Assembly (NCBI GenBank): GCA_964017065.1
Contig: OZ024787.1
Span: forward strand, 5,887,301 to 5,951,300
Length of the DNA: 64,000 nt
Source: Haliclona indistincta
Lineage: Eukaryota; Porifera; Demospongiae; Haplosclerida; Chalinidae
Direction of reading: 5' to 3'
Below the pieces are notes generated by a model that worked only from the letters and a program-made list of their open reading frames with translations, did not search any database and was not told the DNA's origin. The position numbers were made by a program, and so were the translations under genes. Each line of letters begins with the position of its first letter. The first letter of the stretch is position 1. This document shows positions 60,201-64,000 of the stretch, piece by piece.

Positions 60201-61352
60201 CCCTTGGGGTTTTGTGAATTCGCAGTGAGAGCCCAATGGTGCACCCTTGGGGTTTTGTGACTTCGCGGTGGGACCACAATGGTGCACCCTTGGGATTTTG
60301 TGAATTCGCGGTGGGACCCCAATGGTGCACCCTAGGGGTTTTGTGAATTCGTGGTGGGAACCCAATGGTGCACCCTTGGGGGTTTGTGAATTGGCGGTGG
60401 GACCCCAATGGTGCACCCTTGGGGTTTTGTGAATTCGCGGTGGGACCCCAATGGTGCACCCTTGGGGTTTTGTGAATTCGCGGTGGTACCCCAATAGTGC
60501 ACCATTGGGGTTTTGTGAATTCACGGTGGGACTCTAATGGTGCACCCTTGGTGTTTTGTGAATACGCGGTGAACCCCAATGGTGCACCCTCGGGGTTTTG
60601 TGAATTCGCTGTTGGACCCCAATGGTGCACCCTTTGGGTTTTGTGAATTCGCAGTGGGACCCCAATGGTGCACTTTTGGGGTTATGTGTATTCGCGGATG
60701 GACCCCAATGGTGCACCCTTGGGGTTTTGTGATTTCGCGGTGGGTCCCCAATGTTGCACGCTTGGGGTTTTGTGAATTCGCGGTGGGACCACAATGTTGC
60801 ACCCTTGGGGTTTTGTGAATTCGCGGTGGGACGCCAATGGTGCACCCTTGGGGTTCTGTGAATTCGCGGTGGGACCCCAATGGTGCACCCTTGGGGTTAT
60901 GTGTATTCGCGGATAGACCCCAATGGTGCACCCTTGGGGTTTTAAGATTTCGAGGTGGGTCCCCAATGTTGCACCCTTGGGGTTTTGTGAATTCGCGGTG
61001 GGACCCCATTGGTGCACCCTTGGGGTTTTGTCAATTCGCGGTGGGACCCCAATGGTGCACCCTTGGGGTTTTGTCAATTCGCGGTGGGACCCCAATGGTG
61101 CACCCTTAGGGTTTTGTGAATTCGCGGTGGGACCCCAATGGTGCACCCTAGGGGTTTGTGAATTCGCGGTGGGACCCCAATGGTGCACCCTTGTGGTTTT
61201 GTGAAGTCGCGGTGGGACCCCATTGGTGCACCCTTGGGGTTTTGTGAATTCGCGGTGGGACCCCAATGGTGCACCCTTGTGGTTTTGTGAATTCACGGTG
61301 GGACCCCATTGGTGCACCCTTGGGGTTTTGTGAATTCGCGGTGGGACCCCAA

Positions 61353-61983
61353 TTTTTTTGTTTAATTTTTTTTACCATTCTTTCACACAATGAACCACAT
61401 ACATAATATAATAAGATAATAATAAAATAATGGTGAATAAAATATTCTTGTTCCCATCCGTCATGGGAACATCGTTTTTAATTTAATTTTTTTATTTTAA
61501 TTTTTTTACGATTATTTTATGATTATTATATAATTTTTTCAATAGTACCCAAGGAACAACATACATAAAAAATATAATACTAATAAAATAATGGTAAAAA
61601 AAATTAAATAAAAATCCGTAGTTCCCATGCTTCATGGGTACATTGTTTTTATATTAATTTTTTTATTTTGTTTTTTTTCACCATTATTTTATTATTATTA
61701 CATATTTTTTTCAATAGTCCACAAGCAACCACATACATAAAAAATATAATGATAATAAAATAATGGTAAAAAAAATTAAACAATAAGCCATTGTTCCCAT
61801 ACGTCATGGGAACATTGTTTTTAATTTAATTTTTTTATTTTAATTTTTTTTGCTATTATTTTATTATTATATATTTTTTTCAATAGTACACAAGGAACTA
61901 CATACATAAAAAATATTATAATAATAAAATAAGTGTAGAAAAAATTAAATTAAAAAAATTAAATAAAAACCATTGTTCCCATA
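61353..61983. repeat. AT-rich palindromic units right of the satellites
   Basis: Starts at once with TTTTTTTGTTTAATTTTTTTTACC, matching 16,507 onward in the junction copy on the left side. Four AT-rich arms follow. No gene. Confidence 0.8.
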
Positions 61984-62290
61984 CCATAATCAATGCAAAG
62001 TGTGCGTTTCCGGGCACACTGAAGCCACAAATATGCAAAAAAAATCGCCGCGGTGCCGACTAACTTTCGCTCAGTACGTACGGGAGGCAAACCTATGTCA
62101 ATCTTCGGTTACAGTAATGTTTTAGTTGAATTAGCTAGAGAAACAATTTTTGGTTTTTTGGGTTAAAATTTCCATTCCACGCTTTGGCTATATTTGAGAT
62201 TTCTGAGGAACTCTCCACACTATTTATGATGTCCAATGTGGGTGGTAACAATTATGATGCAAAAAGGCATAATTAGGGGTAAAAGAGTTA
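61984..62290. repeat. 590-bp element fragment, junction copy 3
   Basis: ACCATAATCAATGCAAAGTG to AGGGGTAAAAGAGTTA, intact through the TATTTATGATGTCCAATG stretch that the satellites replaced in copy 2. Confidence 0.75.
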
Positions 62291-63130
62291 TGGGCGTCAT
62301 TTGAACAATGTTTTTTTCTAATTATTATATATTTTTTTTGTTTAATTTTTTTACCATTCTTTCACACAATGAACCACATACATAAAAAATATAATAAAAT
62401 AATGTTAAAAAAAATTAAATGAAGAACATTGTTCCAATGACGCCTGGGAACAATGTTTATTTAATTTTTTTTAAATAATTTTTTTACTATTATTTATCAT
62501 TATTATATATTTTTTTCAATAGTACACAAGTAACCACATAAATAAAAAATATAATAATAATAAAATAATGGCAAAAAAAAATTAAATAAAAAACCGTTGT
62601 TCCCATGCGTCATGGGAACATTGTTTTTAATTTAATTTTTTTATATTAATTTCTTTTACCATTATTTTATTATTATTATATAATTTTTTCAATTGTACCC
62701 AAGGAACAACATACATAAAAAATATAATAATGATAAAATAATGGTAAAAAAATTAAATAAAAATCCGTTGTTCCCATGCTTCATGGGAACATTGTTTTTA
62801 TATTAATTTTTTTATTTAAATTTTTTTCACCATTATTTTATTATTATTATATATTTTTTTCAATAGTCCACAAGCAACCACATACATAAAAAATATAATA
62901 ATAATAAAATAATGGTAAAAAAAATTAAACAAAAAACCATTGTTCCCATGCGCCATTGGAACATTGTTTTTAATTTAATTTTTTTTTTTTTTTTTTTGCC
63001 ATTACTTTATTATTATCATATATTTTTTTCAATAGTACACATGGAACTACATACATAAAAAATATTATAATAATAAAATAAGTGTAGAAAAAATTTAATT
63101 AAAAAAATTAAATAAAAACCATTGTTCCCA
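62291..63130. repeat. AT-rich palindromic units
   Basis: Same family as 13588-16161, including the TTCTTTCACACAATGAACC stretch near 62,357. No coding potential. Confidence 0.75.
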
Positions 63131-63351
63131 TACCATAATCAATGCAAAGTGTGCGTTTCCGGCCACACTGAAGCCACAAATGTGCAAAAAAATTGCCGCG
63201 GCGCCGAAAGCCTTTCGCTCACTATGTACGTGAGGCAAACCTATGTCAATCTTCGGTTACAGTAATGTTTTAGTTGAATAAGCGCGAGAAACAATTTTGA
63301 TTTTTTTGGTGAAAATTTCCATTCTACACTTTGGCTATATTTGAGATTTCT
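63131..63351 (+). repeat. 590-bp element fragment, junction copy 4 (left arm of an inverted pair)
   Basis: Runs from ACCATAATCAATGC to TTTGAGATTTCT and stops short of the CTCTACACACTATTT block. It pairs with the inverse copy at 63448-63750. Confidence 0.75.
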
Positions 63352-63447
63352 ATGGAAGCGCAGGCTAGTGGCAGCTATCCAGCAACTGTACAAGCCGTTG
63401 TACAAAAGTTGTATTGAAGCCAAACAGAATAATGTAGCTGGGCAACA
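63352..63447. other. Spacer between inverted fragments
   Basis: 96 bp of sequence not seen elsewhere in the window, with a small inverted repeat GTACAAGCCGTTGTAC. No coding or RNA signal recognised. Confidence 0.5.
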
Positions 63448-63750
63448 CTTTTACCGCTAATTATGCCTTTTTGCATCATAATTGGTACCACCCACATTGG
63501 ACATCATAAATAGTGTGTAGAGTGCCTAAGAAATCTCAAATATAGCCAAAGCGTAGAATGGAAATTTTCCCCAAAAAAACCAAAAATTGTTTCTCGCGCT
63601 AATTCAACTAAAACATTACTGTAACCGAAGATTGACATAGGTTTGCCTCCCGTACGTAGTGAGCGAAAGGCAGTCGGCGCCGCGTCGATTTTTTGGCACA
63701 TTTGTTGCTTCAGTGTGCCCAGAAACGCACACTTTCCATTGATTATGGTA
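63448..63750 (-). repeat. 590-bp element fragment, inverted copy
   Basis: Reverse-complement of the junction copies, from CTTTTACCGCTAATTATGCC to TTGATTATGGTATGGG. It includes the TATTTATGATGTCCAATGTGG part that its left-arm partner lacks. Confidence 0.75.
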
Positions 63751-64000
63751 TGGGAAAAAGTTTTTATTTAATTTTTTTAATTTAATTTATTCTACATTTA
63801 TTTTATTATTATAATATTTTTTATATATGTGGTTCCTTGTGTACTATTGAAAAAAATATATAATAATAATAAAATAATGGTTAAAAAAATTAAAATAAAA
63901 TAAATTAAATTAAAAACAATGTTCCCATGACGCATGGGAACAATGGTTTTTTGTTTAATTTTTTTACCATTATTTTATTATTATTATATTTTTTATGTAT
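63751..64000. repeat. AT-rich palindromic units, cut by the window end
   Basis: AAAAAGTTTTTATTTAATTT arm, a centre with ATATGTGGTTCCTTGTGTACT, and the inverse arm, then the start of another unit. No gene. Confidence 0.7.

Larger units (their letters stand above)
21452..61352. repeat. 43-bp satellite array, about 930 units
   Basis: About 39.9 kb of tandem 43-bp units. Each unit has a self-complementary core (CCCCAA, then a GGTGCACC palindrome, then TTGGGG, with one mismatched pair between) followed by TTTTGTGAATTCGCGGTGGG, so most units carry an ApaLI (GTGCAC) and an EcoRI (GAATTC) site. Variants include units with TAATCCCTAATGG, units lacking 1-2 bp (GTGAATCGCGG), and truncated units joining CCAA to TTGGGG. 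Higher-order duplications are listed separately. The consensus has no stop on the - strand, so frames up to 813 codons appear in overlapping frames; none is called as a gene. Confidence 0.95.

Noticed and set aside
17953..61352. CRISPR array
   Set aside because: Regular repeats are present, but there are no unique spacers; the whole unit repeats in tandem, and the surrounding genes are eukaryotic with introns.
21452..61352. Large repeat-protein genes (frames up to 813 codons)
   Set aside because: Frames overlap in all three minus-strand phases and on the plus strand, have no distinct start context or splice pattern, and arise from a stop-free unit whose length is not a multiple of three.
21452..61352. 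Telomeric repeat, because each unit contains TTGGGGTTTTG
   Set aside because: The motif occurs once per 43-bp unit and is not a short G-rich tandem; non-telomeric repeats follow on the right.

Overview
The window is eukaryotic, gene-poor and made almost wholly of mobile and tandem repeats. Spliceosomal introns with GT..AG ends, an interrupted copia-type retrotransposon, a hAT-type element with a BED finger, and two DNA transposons pairing a RecQ-like helicase with a ZAD/DUF6589-like transposase point to an animal genome. The short introns (about 50-60 bp) and AT-rich MITE-like repeats fit a sponge or another early-branching animal; that is inference, and no host gene is present to settle it.

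Left part (1-8,640). A truncated copia-type element (LTR end, methionine-tRNA-like primer site, start of gag) is split by transposon A (282-2,482). This is a decayed, internally deleted element keeping the 5' parts of two convergent genes. Transposon B (3,121-8,353) is a larger, apparently intact relative. It has perfect 77-bp terminal inverted repeats, a two-exon RecQ-like helicase (443 aa) on the + strand, and facing it a multi-exon ZAD/DUF6589-like transposase gene (about 1,046 aa by my splice model) on the - strand. Both elements begin TAGCCTCGTCCCCAGGC and sit between exact 10-bp direct repeats. The gene content best matches the helicase-encoding lineage of the Academ superfamily (AcademH), as I recall it.

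Middle part (8,641-17,952). Nested foldback and MITE-like elements follow: a 1.15-kb foldback with an inner MITE carrying five 20-bp repeats, a 226-bp palindrome, a 378-bp inverted repeat, two 590-bp elements in direct orientation, a long field of AT-rich palindromic units, and a 763-bp hAT-like element with a BED-finger remnant.

Satellite part (17,953-61,352). Two tandem arrays abut: about 3.5 kb of a 44-bp unit (about 80 copies), then about 39.9 kb of a 43-bp unit (about 930 copies). Each unit contains a self-complementary core. The large array has higher-order structure, including near-identical tandem blocks of 2,226 bp and 2,302 bp. The pair occupies the place of about 105 bp in one copy of a compound AT-rich repeat whose sister copies lie on both sides.

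Right part (61,353-64,000). The same compound AT-rich repeat resumes, ending with a head-to-head inverted pair. No tRNA, rRNA or CRISPR was seen. The many long reading frames inside the satellites are by-products of a stop-free repeat unit and are not called as genes.
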